The notes: generated by a model not told the origin, from the letters alone. Counted from the first letter of the stretch, positions 9,847 through 18,752 are shown. The stretch: 42,847 nucleotides of DNA from Leptospiraceae bacterium (GCA_020440825.1 JAGRNJ010000016.1:20577-63423); one strand, 5' to 3'. Translations and numbers: made by a program.

Positions 9847-10167
9847 ATGGCATTAACCGAAGCAACAGACTCAAATTTTCAAGACGCAATATCGACAGGG
9901 GTAGTAATGGTAGATTTTTGGGCTCCGTGGTGTGCTCCCTGCCGCATGGTGGCTCCTATTTTAGAAGAACTGCAGAATGATTTGCAAGATAAAGTGAAAA
10001 TCATCAAGGTGAACGTCGATGACAACCCAAATGTTGCGATGTCTCATGGCATCACATCTATTCCGACATTGATGCTGTTCAAAGATGGCCAGCTGGTAGA
10101 TCGCACCGCGGGAGCCGGCCCAAAAGATTTTTACAAAAACATGATTTCAAAACACGTCGCGCTTTGA
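9847..10167 (+). CDS. trxA: Thioredoxin
   Basis: General cytoplasmic disulfide reductant, 106 residues, the normal length. The active site reads FWAPWCAPCRMVAPI, so the redox motif is CAPC instead of the usual CGPC; the buried Asp and the cis-proline (SIPTLMLF) are present. GAGGAG precedes the ATG. It is transcribed alone, divergently from ahcY, and ends in its own terminator. The Gly-to-Ala change is seen in some thioredoxins and should shift the redox potential only moderately. Confidence 0.93.
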   Translation: MALTEATDSNFQDAISTGVVMVDFWAPWCAPCRMVAPILEELQNDLQDKVKIIKVNVDDNPNVAMSHGITSIPTLMLFKDGQLVDRTAGAGPKDFYKNMISKHVAL

Positions 10168-10175
10168 ACACAAAT

Positions 10176-10215
10176 GGCGCTCAACGACTCGTTTGAGGTT
10201 CGGGCGCCTTTTTTT
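10176..10215 (+). terminator. Rho-independent terminator of trxA
   Basis: The outer stem GGCGC (10176-10180) pairs with GCGCC (10204-10208), and a TCAA/TTGA inner pairing extends the hairpin. Seven T follow directly. It starts 8 bases after the trxA stop codon. Confidence 0.8.
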
Positions 10216-10227
10216 ATTTGATCTGAT

Positions 10228-10731
10228 TCAGTAAGAAGATTTCCGCTTAGCGCCTAGAGATTCTGCCTTCATATAGATCTGCAGCAGTTCACGTGTACTC
10301 AAGTTTTCTTCACCTGATGTGTTTTTTGAGAACAACCCAAGCTTCACTGCATCACTGAAATACAGGTCTGAAGAACCAATAAGGCTGGTTAAAAAGCTGG
10401 TTTCAAGGGAAAAAACCTGCATTACACTTTTAGCAAATTCTTTTCGCTTTATAGGCTGGTTTTGCAGAGATATCTGGATCCCTTTTTGTCCCAAAACATC
10501 TTCTATTTTATTCGGGGTAACCTCTTCATTCTGCTCTGCTTTCGCCTGCTCTTTTTTGTCGTCTTTGCCCCGGGCTACACTGACCACAGAATAATAGAGC
10601 AACCGACCTGCATCACTGAAGGTTGCGACGCTGTCTCGCATAAGTTCACTGAAAATGTCTTTGCCAAATACCGGGCCAGTACCGGCTACGGCGATCATAA
10701 TAAACCCAGCTGTTAATCGTCGCATACTCAT
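10228..10731 (-). CDS. Small exported protein, unknown
   Basis: A 167-residue protein with a signal peptide (MRRLTAGFIMIAVAGTGPVFG, cleavage after FGK or nearby). The mature part is charged and helical, with a Lys/Glu-rich linker near residues 55-70 (GKDDKKEQAKAEQNEE). I recognise no family. The ORF begins ATGAGTATG, with no ribosome site before either ATG. A -35/-10 pair lies so close upstream that the message may be leaderless. Its 3' end faces the trxA terminator. Confidence 0.6.
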   Translation of the reverse strand: MSMRRLTAGFIMIAVAGTGPVFGKDIFSELMRDSVATFSDAGRLLYYSVVSVARGKDDKKEQAKAEQNEEVTPNKIEDVLGQKGIQISLQNQPIKRKEFAKSVMQVFSLETSFLTSLIGSSDLYFSDAVKLGLFSKNTSGEENLSTRELLQIYMKAESLGAKRKSSY

Positions 10732-10735
10732 AGTA

Positions 10736-10765
10736 TATATGACGCTTATCGGCAGAAAAAGTCAA
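10736..10765 (-). promoter_or_regulatory. Sigma-70-like promoter, possibly leaderless
   Basis: On the minus strand TTGACT (10760-10765) is followed after 17-18 bases by TCATAT or CATATA (10736-10742). Transcription should begin near 10729, at or next to the start codons at 10731 and 10725, leaving no 5' leader. Confidence 0.4.
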
Positions 10766-10781
10766 CTTTTTTTTATTTTTG

Positions 10782-10900
10782 TTCAGGAATCTCTGAAAAA
10801 CTGAAAGTTTTGAAGATATTCCTGAAAACATGGATGTTTTCCCGCGCGTTGAGCGCGGAATTACCTCTGAAAAAGTGCATGGAGGGACTTTTTCAGAGGT
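10782..10900. repeat. Cluster of three inverted repeats
   Basis: Three hairpins lie in a row in the 230-base gap before the peptidase gene. The first pairs TTCAGGAAT (10782-10790) with ATTCCTGAA (10818-10826) around a smaller AAAACT-GAA-AGTTTT stem. The second is CCGCGC (10842-10847) with GCGCGG (10853-10858). The third is a perfect 14-bp stem, ACCTCTGAAAAAGT (10863-10876) with its complement at 10887-10900. The element CTCTGAAAAA occurs both at 10791 and in the third stem. It may be a MITE-like or REP-like remnant or a structured leader; no target-site duplication is obvious. Confidence 0.5.
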
Positions 10901-10961
10901 TACGTAAAAGGTCCAACTTTTTTATCTGGCAGTATTTCAGTCTTTGGCATACATTTCGAAC

Positions 10962-11932
10962 ATGCATGAATTATTTCCCGAGATTGAACCATTCCGAACC
11001 CATTCTTTGAGAGTAAGTGAATTGCACACCCTCTATATTGAAGAGTGCGGCAACCCGAAAGGCATTCCCGTATTATTTTTGCATGGTGGTCCGGGCGGAG
11101 GGCTCTCAGCTCGTCATCGGCGCTTCTTTGATCCGCAGAAATTTCACATTATTCTGTTTGATCAGCGGGGTTCGGGCAGATCTACCCCCTATGCAGAATT
11201 ACAGGAAAATACAACCCAAGACCTGATTGCAGATATCGAAAAAATAAGACAGATGTTTCATTACAAAAACTGGATCGTCTTTGGCGGCAGCTGGGGTTCT
11301 ACCCTGGCATTGAGCTATGCGATTAGCCATCCCGACCGGGTTCGGTACATGATTCTGCGCGGAATTTTTTTGTGCCGTCCCGATGAAATTCGCTGGTTTT
11401 ATCAACATGGGGCGCATTGGTTGTTTCCCGATGCTTATGAAGATTATGTTTCTGTTATTCCCGAACAGGAACGCCACGATCTGCTTACAGCGTTTTACCA
11501 GCGTTTGACATCGAATGATGCAGAAACAGTTCGTAAAAGTGCCCTCGCATGGTCGTTGTGGGAAGGTTCGGCCCTTAAATTGATTCCAGATGATTCAACC
11601 AAAGCAGATTTTAACAAGATTGCGACAGCCCTGGCACGAATTGAATGCCATTACTTCGTACATAAATGTTTTTTCCCGACTGAAAACTGGATACTCGAAA
11701 ATGCCCAGTCTATTTTTTTTACCATATTCCTACTGTTCTGGTACACGGTCGGTACGATGTCGTATGTCCGGTAAAAAATGCCTGGGATCTGCATGCTGCA
11801 ATGCCAGATTCACGTCTGCGCATTATCGCCGATGCCGGTCATGCGGCAGATGAACCGGGCATTCTCGATGCCTTAATTGATGAAACCGGCAAAGCTGCTG
11901 CTAAATTCAGCGGAATGACATTTCACGAATAG
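10962..11932 (+). pseudogene. pip: Proline iminopeptidase, frameshifted in a T tract
   Basis: An alpha/beta hydrolase that removes N-terminal proline. From ATG 10962 the product matches the family closely: FPEIEPF, YIEECGNP, LFLHGGPGGG, FDQRGSGRS, and the nucleophile elbow GGSWGS. The frame then fails at eight T (11713-11720) and ends at 11774. The next frame continues the family sequence (IPTVLVHGRYDVVCP, IIADAGHAADEPG) to TAG at 11932. It supplies the catalytic Asp and His that the first frame lacks. One extra T would restore a 323-residue protein, the normal size. Either a sequencing error, a slippage switch or a recent inactivation explains this. The 3' end overlaps the convergent lipoprotein gene by 26 bases. 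Confidence 0.88.
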
Positions 11933-12698
11933 TATATTCATGCACATATTCTTCAGAGTCTATCTCTTCGGTAACTGTGACTTTATGGGCAACCACAATG
12001 CCATTGACCTTGCGAAAATCTGCATAGTGTAAAACTCCTGACCATGACTCAAGCATCGTTCTCAGGGTAAGTTGTATCTTTTCAATTTCAAGAGTATTGC
12101 GATTGATATAGACAATGTACTGGTCTGCATCTTCCCGGGGAGCGGGGTCTCCGTCTGTTATGAACAATTTAGAATACCACACACCTTCAATCTGAACCTC
12201 ACCGGCATGCAGTATCGTTGTTTTTTTTGCCAGAGTAAATGGCCATTCAAAATAATTTTTCATCGGTGATACATACAGGCGGATGGCCTTGCTCTCTTCA
12301 TATTCGATTTCACCGGCAATGCGCCGATACGAACGGCCATCCTCATCTACACCCATAGTTTCATAAGTGCCATCTTTGGTACGCAAATCGATTTCATGGC
12401 CGAGAGTGCGTAAATCCAGGCGGGATTTGAAAAACTGTTCGGGTTCATGAATGGGTGTAAACTGGCGAATTGCCCAGCTGTTCCACTGGTCTTTACCGGT
12501 CAATTCCCAGGACGCTGCATTCTGCCAGAATGAATACCCTTTTTGTTCGAGGGCGGTCATGTAGTATTCCCGACCATCATTCAAATTTCCAGATTTTATT
12601 GCGTCGGTTCGTAAATCTGCCATTGAACAGGCTCCAGTAAACATTAGAGAAACCAGACTCACAACGAGCAGCAACAAACGAACTTTTCTCAATCTCAT
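11907..12698 (-). CDS. Lipoprotein, outer-membrane sorting-like fold
   Basis: A 263-residue lipoprotein: signal RKVRLLLLVVSLVSLMF then the lipobox TGAC, with Cys at about residue 24. The mature part alternates short strands with charged turns (FKSRLDLRTLGHEIDLRTKDG, YIVYINRNTLEIEKIQL, DFRKVNGIVVAHKVTV). This suggests the half-barrel fold of LolA/LolB or LppX-like lipid carriers, which contain the same YxVYINRxTLxI-type pattern. That is a fold guess. No catalytic motif is visible. It is a single gene, divergent from the EamA permease and converging on the broken peptidase. Confidence 0.65.
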   Translation of the reverse strand: MRLRKVRLLLLVVSLVSLMFTGACSMADLRTDAIKSGNLNDGREYYMTALEQKGYSFWQNAASWELTGKDQWNSWAIRQFTPIHEPEQFFKSRLDLRTLGHEIDLRTKDGTYETMGVDEDGRSYRRIAGEIEYEESKAIRLYVSPMKNYFEWPFTLAKKTTILHAGEVQIEGVWYSKLFITDGDPAPREDADQYIVYINRNTLEIEKIQLTLRTMLESWSGVLHYADFRKVNGIVVAHKVTVTEEIDSEEYVHEYTIREMSFR

Positions 12699-12800
12699 AG
12701 AACAAGAATCAAACGCAAATACCCGGTGTAAACTGATTGAGATTCTCTACTACCGCTGTATTTCTTGTTTGCGGCAGGTTGCATTCTTCAGAAATGCTGC

Positions 12801-13703
12801 ATGACAGACCGTCTCAATATTCAAGGAATTCTCGCGGTCATTGTCGCTGCAGTTGCCTTTTCAAGTAAATCGATCTGGATTAAACTGCTCTATCAGGAAA
12901 ACCTCAGCACAATTCAAATCTTAAAATGGAGAATGCTGATTTCTTTTCCTGCCTACCTGTTGTGGATTTTCTATGTAAGAAAAAGCTGGCTGAACCTGCA
13001 GTCCCGGGAATGGTTACTGATTACTGCTTGCGGGCTGCTGGGCTATTATCTAGCCAGCTATCTCGATCTGGCCGGCCTGCAGTATATCTCTGCGGGCCTC
13101 GAAAGGCTGGTTCTGTTTACCTACCCCGGTTTTGTTCTCATCTTTTCTTTTTTCCTGTTCAAGAGAAAGATTCAGTTGCGCCAGTATCTGGCCCTTGCCA
13201 TTGCCTATCTGGGTCTGGCAATCATCATGCAACACCAGAACAGAGAAACATCAAATCTGCTTCTGGGTATCGGGTTGGTACTGGGCTCTTCTCTCACCTA
13301 TGCCGGTTACCTGGTGGGAATGGAGTCTCTGCTCAAAAAGCGCCCTGCTATCATGATTGCTGCCTGGTCGATGATTTTTTCAACTGTCGCCACTATGATT
13401 CATGCTGCGATTGCCGGGCCCCATCAATTACTGATCATTGAATCTTACAGCTCGAATGCCTGGATATTGCTGTTCATACTGGCGGGATTTTCAACGGTAT
13501 TGCCAAATTTTCTACTGGCATTTGGTATATCAAAAATTGGCTCAGACAATACAGCAATTATTGGAACTCTGGGACCCGCATCTACTCTGGTTCTTGCCTA
13601 CTTTTTTCTCAATGAGCCGATGGGTTTTATAGAAATTACAGGAACCGGTCTGTTCATCTATGGTATTTTTGTCTTGAAAACGCCAGTAAAAAGTCACTCT
13701 TAA
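12801..13703 (+). CDS. EamA/DMT-family permease
   Basis: A 300-residue integral membrane protein with about ten hydrophobic segments, made of two EamA repeats of roughly 140 residues each. The first starts GILAVIVAAVAFSSKSIWIKLLY and the second GIGLVLGSSLTYAGYLVGME. The C-terminal half carries the usual TLGPASTLVLAYFFLNEPM block. Family members export metabolites such as amino acids or nucleosides, but the substrate cannot be read from sequence. The ATG at 12801 is preferred to the TTG at 12765. The following sensor gene starts 48 bases later on the same strand. Confidence 0.88.
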   Translation: MTDRLNIQGILAVIVAAVAFSSKSIWIKLLYQENLSTIQILKWRMLISFPAYLLWIFYVRKSWLNLQSREWLLITACGLLGYYLASYLDLAGLQYISAGLERLVLFTYPGFVLIFSFFLFKRKIQLRQYLALAIAYLGLAIIMQHQNRETSNLLLGIGLVLGSSLTYAGYLVGMESLLKKRPAIMIAAWSMIFSTVATMIHAAIAGPHQLLIIESYSSNAWILLFILAGFSTVLPNFLLAFGISKIGSDNTAIIGTLGPASTLVLAYFFLNEPMGFIEITGTGLFIYGIFVLKTPVKSHS

Positions 13704-13750
13704 CAGGAACCTGCTGTACAATTTATGTTGCCTGCAAAAGCTACACCACG

Positions 13751-15364
13751 ATGGTACATCGACGCATTTTTTTACCTGTTCTGATAGTTTCCTTTTTTGC
13801 CGCGAGTTTCGGAATTGTTTCGGCACTTCTCTACTCTAATTCTAAAAATACTGAAATTGCTTTTGGTCATGAACTGCAATCGGTAGCACAGGCAATCGCA
13901 AAAGATATTGAACCTCAAGAATATTACAGTTTGTTTTTTAATAAAAACGGTGAATTGCGGGATTTACAAACCGCACCGAGCTCCCCAGTTTTTGAGAAAT
14001 ATAAAACCAAACTCATGCAGTTTCGCAAAACTTTCGACCGCTTAAATCTGCAACACGACAATTTGTACACATTTATTGTACCCCCAGATTTACAAACCCA
14101 AAGTTTGTACTGGGGCATCATGACCCACTCTGTCCCCTTTACCGGTGAAACCTATAAGGCGACAAAAACTATTCGAAATGTAATTGAAAATAAGGTCGCA
14201 GCGTTCAGTGGTATTTACCTGAGTACAGCCTCGAATAAAGAATGGGTCTCAGGCTACGCTCCCATCGTTTACCAGAACAAAGTTATTGGGGTTGTTGAAG
14301 TTGCCCGGGAAGTGAGCGAAGTAATTCAGGAATCAGAGAAAAATATTATTCTACCGATTGCCATATCATTGGGAATCATTTTACTGTTTCTGATTGCCCT
14401 GGTTGTGATTCTGTATTTTGCGAAGGGACTTGAACAAAAGAACGCTGAACTGAAAATTGCTTTCGAGAGAATCAACCTCTCTGAAACTCTGTATCGGCAT
14501 CTTTTCAACTCGGGCAGCAATATTCACTTTGCTCTCAATGAGAAATTAGAGATGATTTCTACCAATACAGCTTTCTCTCGTGAATTCAGGTTTTCCTGTG
14601 ATTCTAAAACTCATCAGAGTTTTCTCGATCTACTTAAGAATTTAACACCCGAATCACAGGCCCAGAGTATACTGAATACGGGTTTTACGGAATCCAGTAT
14701 TCGGGCACTCAAGCGAGCGGGACAAAAATTTGAATTCACATCGACCCTCGTTTCTGGTGCTACCAACGAAGCAAAAGATTTTCAAATTATTATCGAAAAA
14801 GTACAGGACGCGGGGGAAGTTGCATTTCTGGGAAAAGCCATCAGCCTTGGTGAATCAATGGTTGCCGGCCTGCTTGCCCGTCAGAAAGCAAAATACGTTC
14901 TGCAAAACTCACTGGTACACACCGAGCACCTTGCCAGTCATCTGGCAACTCTCGCCCGAAAATTTTTAAGTGAAGACAAGTCCATAGTCCTCAGGATCGT
15001 ATTGCGCGAGATGCTGATCAACGCCGTCGAGCATGGGAACCTGGAAATTTCTTTTGATGAAAAAACAGAAGCAATGATCAAAGATGAATACTTTGATATG
15101 CTTGAGCTGCGTAAAACATCACCCGTTTACTCAGATCGTAAGGTGATTATAGATTCACTGATTTCAGCAGAAATGATCGCCTTTCGCATTACCGATGAGG
15201 GTAAGGGCTTTGACCATAAAGGAATGCTAGAGAAACTGCAAAATGAGTCCAATGAGACTTCACATGGCAGGGGCATTGTGATGACCGTGGCAGAATTTGA
15301 TGTGGTTCGCTACAATGCCAAAGGGAACTCAGTTACCCTGGTCTTACACTTAAAAAAACACTAA
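13751..15364 (+). CDS. Membrane sensor with RsbW-like ATPase domain
   Basis: A 537-residue signalling protein. Membrane segment 1 lies at about residues 7-27, followed by an extracytoplasmic region (28-197) of Cache-like length. Membrane segment 2 is at about 199-222. A PAS-like region (about 240-350) and a linker come next. The C-terminal HATPase domain (about 400-535) has an N-box REMLINAVEHGN, TDEGKGFD and SHGRGI. It is of the anti-sigma-factor (RsbW/SpoIIAB) type and lacks a histidine-kinase H-box. It probably phosphorylates an STAS-type antagonist in response to a periplasmic signal. No STAS protein is next to it. The two SpoIIE-type phosphatases in this window are possible opposing enzymes. 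Confidence 0.82.
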   Translation: MVHRRIFLPVLIVSFFAASFGIVSALLYSNSKNTEIAFGHELQSVAQAIAKDIEPQEYYSLFFNKNGELRDLQTAPSSPVFEKYKTKLMQFRKTFDRLNLQHDNLYTFIVPPDLQTQSLYWGIMTHSVPFTGETYKATKTIRNVIENKVAAFSGIYLSTASNKEWVSGYAPIVYQNKVIGVVEVAREVSEVIQESEKNIILPIAISLGIILLFLIALVVILYFAKGLEQKNAELKIAFERINLSETLYRHLFNSGSNIHFALNEKLEMISTNTAFSREFRFSCDSKTHQSFLDLLKNLTPESQAQSILNTGFTESSIRALKRAGQKFEFTSTLVSGATNEAKDFQIIIEKVQDAGEVAFLGKAISLGESMVAGLLARQKAKYVLQNSLVHTEHLASHLATLARKFLSEDKSIVLRIVLREMLINAVEHGNLEISFDEKTEAMIKDEYFDMLELRKTSPVYSDRKVIIDSLISAEMIAFRITDEGKGFDHKGMLEKLQNESNETSHGRGIVMTVAEFDVVRYNAKGNSVTLVLHLKKH

Positions 15365-15378
15365 TTTGGGCTGGATAA

Positions 15379-16512
15379 TCAGACTTTATAGAAGCTTGAT
15401 ATTGCTTCACATACCTGCCGAATCTCATCTTGCGTTATAAAGGGATGAATCGGTAAGGCAAGAACTTCGGTGCATGCATGTTCTGCAACCGGGAAATCTC
15501 CGGCTTTATAGCCGAGATATTGAAAACAAGGCTGTGTGTGCAACGGCGTAGGGTAATAGATCATATTTCCGATTCCTGCTGCATCGAGATGCGCTTTCAG
15601 GGCATCCCGCTTGCCTTCTTTTACCCGAACGACGTACTGGTTATATATATGCCAGTTGTCTTTCTTCTCAATCGGTTGTTCAAGCTGATTTTGCTCTATT
15701 TTTAAGTCGGCAAAGTTTTTCGCATAATAAGATGCATTTTTTCGGCGCATTTCATGCCACTCAGGAAGATATTTCAACTTTACGGACAAAATTGCAGCCT
15801 GCAGAGCATCAATGCGAAAATTGCCGCCTACCTCGAGGTGCTCATAGCGGTCTTTCATACCATGCACCCGCATGCGGATTGCTTTTTCCCGTAAGTCTGG
15901 ACGTTTAGAAATGAGCATACCTGCATCGCCAAATGCGCCCAGATTTTTAGTAGGGAAAAAAGAGATTGAGGTAAAATCACCAAAATTTCCTGAGACAATA
16001 TTTTTATGACGGGCGCCCATTGACTGACATGCATCTTCAATTACCGGCAAATCATGACGATTGGCTATTTCCATAATCGAAGTCATATCTGCCAATTGAC
16101 CATATAAATGCACCGGCATAATCCCAGCGGTTTCTTCTGAAATTGCATCTTCCAGTTTAGAGGGATCTAAATTATAGGTTTCTGGCTCAATATCAACGAA
16201 CTTTACTTTCAGGCCTGCCCGGGCAATTACCCCGGCTGTGGAAAAAAAGGTGTAAGGCGGGCAAATAAACTCTTTCCCTGCATCTATCTCTAAAGCCATC
16301 AGCGCCAATAATTGCGCATCTGTACCGGAAGAAACACCCAATGCCAGATCATCGGGACTGAGTTCAAAATATTCTGCCGCAGATTGCTCAAAATCACTGA
16401 CGACTTTCCCCAGTATAAACTGGCTGCCTTCGATTACAGGCTGCATTGCAGCCTGTATTTCTGCCAGCAGCGGCTGGTTTTCGCGAGTCAGATCGAGCAG
16501 AGGTACGGGCAT
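15379..16512 (-). CDS. DegT/DnrJ/EryC1 sugar aminotransferase
   Basis: A PLP-dependent aminotransferase of 377 residues that makes amino sugars from keto-sugar nucleotides, usually for LPS or O-antigen. Visible blocks are GVSSGTDAQLLAL (phosphate binding), FICPPYTFFSTAG, FVDIEPETYNLDP, VIEDACQSMGA (with the Asp that contacts PLP) and SFFPTKNLGAFGDAGM, whose Lys forms the Schiff base. The C-terminal IYYPTPLHTQPCF and LALPIHPF blocks are also typical. The start codon overlaps the rpmB stop in TAATG, so translation is coupled to ribosomal protein L28. The exact sugar cannot be told. Confidence 0.93.
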   Translation of the reverse strand: MPVPLLDLTRENQPLLAEIQAAMQPVIEGSQFILGKVVSDFEQSAAEYFELSPDDLALGVSSGTDAQLLALMALEIDAGKEFICPPYTFFSTAGVIARAGLKVKFVDIEPETYNLDPSKLEDAISEETAGIMPVHLYGQLADMTSIMEIANRHDLPVIEDACQSMGARHKNIVSGNFGDFTSISFFPTKNLGAFGDAGMLISKRPDLREKAIRMRVHGMKDRYEHLEVGGNFRIDALQAAILSVKLKYLPEWHEMRRKNASYYAKNFADLKIEQNQLEQPIEKKDNWHIYNQYVVRVKEGKRDALKAHLDAAGIGNMIYYPTPLHTQPCFQYLGYKAGDFPVAEHACTEVLALPIHPFITQDEIRQVCEAISSFYKV

Positions 16513-16736
16513 TAAAGCAGATTGGCTTCTTGCAGCATGGCGCGAACGCCTTTTTTCCGCATGGTTCTCAATGCCCGGGTTGATAAGTTGACTGTAACCC
16601 AGCGTTTTTCTTCTTCAAGATAAACACGCTTACGCTGAACATTTGCCTTGAATACTCGACGGGTTTTTTTATGAGAATGGCTTACATTATTACCGGTTGC
16701 GGTTCCTTTTCCGGTCAGTTGACATTTTCTGGGCAT
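16512..16736 (-). CDS. rpmB: 50S ribosomal protein L28
   Basis: A 74-residue basic ribosomal protein. It begins [26 protein letters not shown], the standard L28 opening (CxxTGK with HSHKKTKR), and ends in the [12 protein letters not shown] block. The ATG at 16736 is preceded by AAGGAG at the right distance; the longer frame back to 16769 has no such site. Only one cysteine remains of the zinc-binding set seen in some L28 proteins, so this is the zinc-independent form. The adjacent gene overlaps by one base. Confidence 0.95.
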   Translation of the reverse strand: MPRKCQLTGKGTATGNNVSHSHKKTRRVFKANVQRKRVYLEEEKRWVTVNLSTRALRTMRKKGVRAMLQEANLL

Positions 16737-16803
16737 AGAATTCTCCTTACTTAAGCCGCCAAACTGCAATTTTACAATACACCGTCAATCTTTTGCCTTC
16801 ATT

Positions 16804-18681
16804 TCACAGAGACTTCAGTAGTAACGATGTTACGTCATCGTCCCAAACTTTTGATTTGCGCAGATTAACCATTTCTTCGGCCATATCGCGCAATTTTCCC
16901 TCTGTATTGCCCAGAAAAAATTCAGATACAAACGCAAAGGCTGCATTTTCGGTTTCATCGACACCAGGGTCTTCTACCAGACCGTCGGTATACAAAAGCA
17001 ATCGCTCTTCTTTTTGCAAAGTCACTTTGGTTTCATCATAGGTTGCCGATGACGTGAGCCCGAGAATCGGTCCGGTTATTTCAATAAACTCTATGGCCCG
17101 GCGGTTTATTTTCAGCGGGGGCGGATGACCTGCGCAGGCGATTGTGGCCTCTCGATTCGATGGGCACCATAGTACGACCAATGCACTGACAAATCGAAAA
17201 GATAAATGCGGATGCAATAAACGGTTCATTTCCTGCAAAATCCCGCCCGGTGAGTGGGAAATACCGTATGCTTCGATAAACGACAAACGCACAGAAGATG
17301 CATCGAGTGCGGCGGGCAATCCGTGGCCCTGTACGTCTGCCAGCACAAATAATACCCTGCCGTCGGCAAGATATTCGATTGTATAGAAATCGCCACCGAT
17401 GTCGCGTAACGGGATATAGAGGGAATCAACTGCCAGATTCTGAATTTCTGCAATCTTATCTGGCAGCAGGCGGCGATGAATCTCCCTGGCATGGCGGTAC
17501 TCGGTTTCCATCATTTTTAATTCACGACGGCTTTGTAATTCAGTCTCCCGCATCTCCCGGTATTTGCTGCTCAAGGCAGAGGCAAATAGAATCGCCTGAA
17601 TTACAACAGCATAAGTAATAAGATTGCGCATGAAGAGGTTCGCCTCAAGAATGCCATAGTTCATTAAAATATAAGGAGGCAGGCAGGCCAGAAAGACTAT
17701 CCATCCGCCAATATAGAATTTTGAATAGCGAAGTTTGTTGTTATAGAACTGGATTAAAAGAATCGCCAAGACCGTCAAAGTTGTCAAGATTATCATTGTG
17801 TTCGCAAATTGCATCCCAATCGCATACAGCCCGAATAAAAACAATGTCGAACCGGCAAGAGATACTATCGAAATGATTTTCATAACCTTCGACAGAATCC
17901 CTTTGAATATATGCAGATAGCGGCGATGAAATTCAACCACCCCTGAAATTGCGGTGGTAATGGATATTCCGAGTGCTGCATTCGTCACAGAAACCGGTAA
18001 ACTGAAAAATTCACCGGGCAGACCATATACCGTGAACAGATAAACAGCCGAGATTGTTATGTTCAGTGCGAAAAGAAAGAATAGCAGATCTCCAGAGATT
18101 TGCCTGAAGATAAGAGATAACACTACGAGACAGCCCAATAAACCGAATAATATCCCTAACCCGAACAGACTTAATCTTTCCTGGGTTAAAAAAGATGCAG
18201 GACTGTAAAGATATATCGGCAGCTGATAAGAACTACCCTGCGAAACATAACGCAGATGAATCTGGTTCAAGCCGGGTTTCAGCATTAATTTAAATACAGC
18301 ATTACGAAAACTTGTTGCTCTTTGATCTTTTGGAACTGCCTCCCCTGCAATAGAAATTACCTCACCGGTTTCAGGATTTAATAATTGAACAAGATCTAAC
18401 CAGGGGGTAACCGATTCTAGAAAGTATTCACTGGCCTTCACCCCGGTGAACTGAATATCACACTTTAAGTGTACGGGAGAATTCTGATAACCCAGATTAA
18501 TTGTATTGAAAGTATTTTTAGTCCATCGTAATGGTGTCTGGCTCTCATTTGCCCAGGAACAGGAGCGGGCAAGATTTTCATCTGAAAAAGATTCATCAAC
18601 AGTAATCGCTGCTATACTGACATTCGAAAAAAATGCAGAAAAAAACAGGAATGCTGCTTTTCTTGATGACATTTCATCCAT
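16804..18681 (-). CDS. 7TMR-DISM SpoIIE-type phosphatase
   Basis: A 625-residue receptor phosphatase. A signal-like N-terminus is followed by an exported beta-rich domain (about residues 30-180), the 7TMR-DISMED2-like part, and then seven hydrophobic segments (about 185-390). A short coiled coil (SSKYREMRETELQSRRELKMMETEY) leads to a PP2C/SpoIIE domain (about 420-625). Its metal-binding and core motifs are intact: GGDFYTI, DVQGHGLPAAL, CAGHPPPLKI, LYTDGLVED and DDVTSLLLK. It should dephosphorylate a Ser/Thr-phosphorylated STAS protein. ATG codons at 18681 and 18672 are possible; the promoter position favours 18672. It is divergent from xdhA. Confidence 0.9.
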   Translation of the reverse strand: MDEMSSRKAAFLFFSAFFSNVSIAAITVDESFSDENLARSCSWANESQTPLRWTKNTFNTINLGYQNSPVHLKCDIQFTGVKASEYFLESVTPWLDLVQLLNPETGEVISIAGEAVPKDQRATSFRNAVFKLMLKPGLNQIHLRYVSQGSSYQLPIYLYSPASFLTQERLSLFGLGILFGLLGCLVVLSLIFRQISGDLLFFLFALNITISAVYLFTVYGLPGEFFSLPVSVTNAALGISITTAISGVVEFHRRYLHIFKGILSKVMKIISIVSLAGSTLFLFGLYAIGMQFANTMIILTTLTVLAILLIQFYNNKLRYSKFYIGGWIVFLACLPPYILMNYGILEANLFMRNLITYAVVIQAILFASALSSKYREMRETELQSRRELKMMETEYRHAREIHRRLLPDKIAEIQNLAVDSLYIPLRDIGGDFYTIEYLADGRVLFVLADVQGHGLPAALDASSVRLSFIEAYGISHSPGGILQEMNRLLHPHLSFRFVSALVVLWCPSNREATIACAGHPPPLKINRRAIEFIEITGPILGLTSSATYDETKVTLQKEERLLLYTDGLVEDPGVDETENAAFAFVSEFFLGNTEGKLRDMAEEMVNLRKSKVWDDDVTSLLLKSL

Positions 18682-18706
18682 TACTTGTATTTTGTTATTG
18701 CGTCAA
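18678..18706 (-). promoter_or_regulatory. Promoter of the 7TMR-SpoIIE gene
   Basis: On the minus strand TTGACG (18701-18706) is followed after 17 bases by TAATGG (18678-18683). The -10 overlaps the first ATG (18681), so transcription would start near 18671, at the second ATG (18672). A leaderless message is implied, in agreement with the absence of a ribosome site. Confidence 0.35.
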
Positions 18707-18752
18707 ACTTAATTTTTTATCGACGTGTTTAGTAAGAGATTTTTTTTTGTGT

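Noticed and set aside
12926-13441. 171-codon frame inside the EamA gene
   Set aside because: Same-strand alternate frame of a well-supported permease gene; composition is Cys- and Arg-rich and shows no family pattern.
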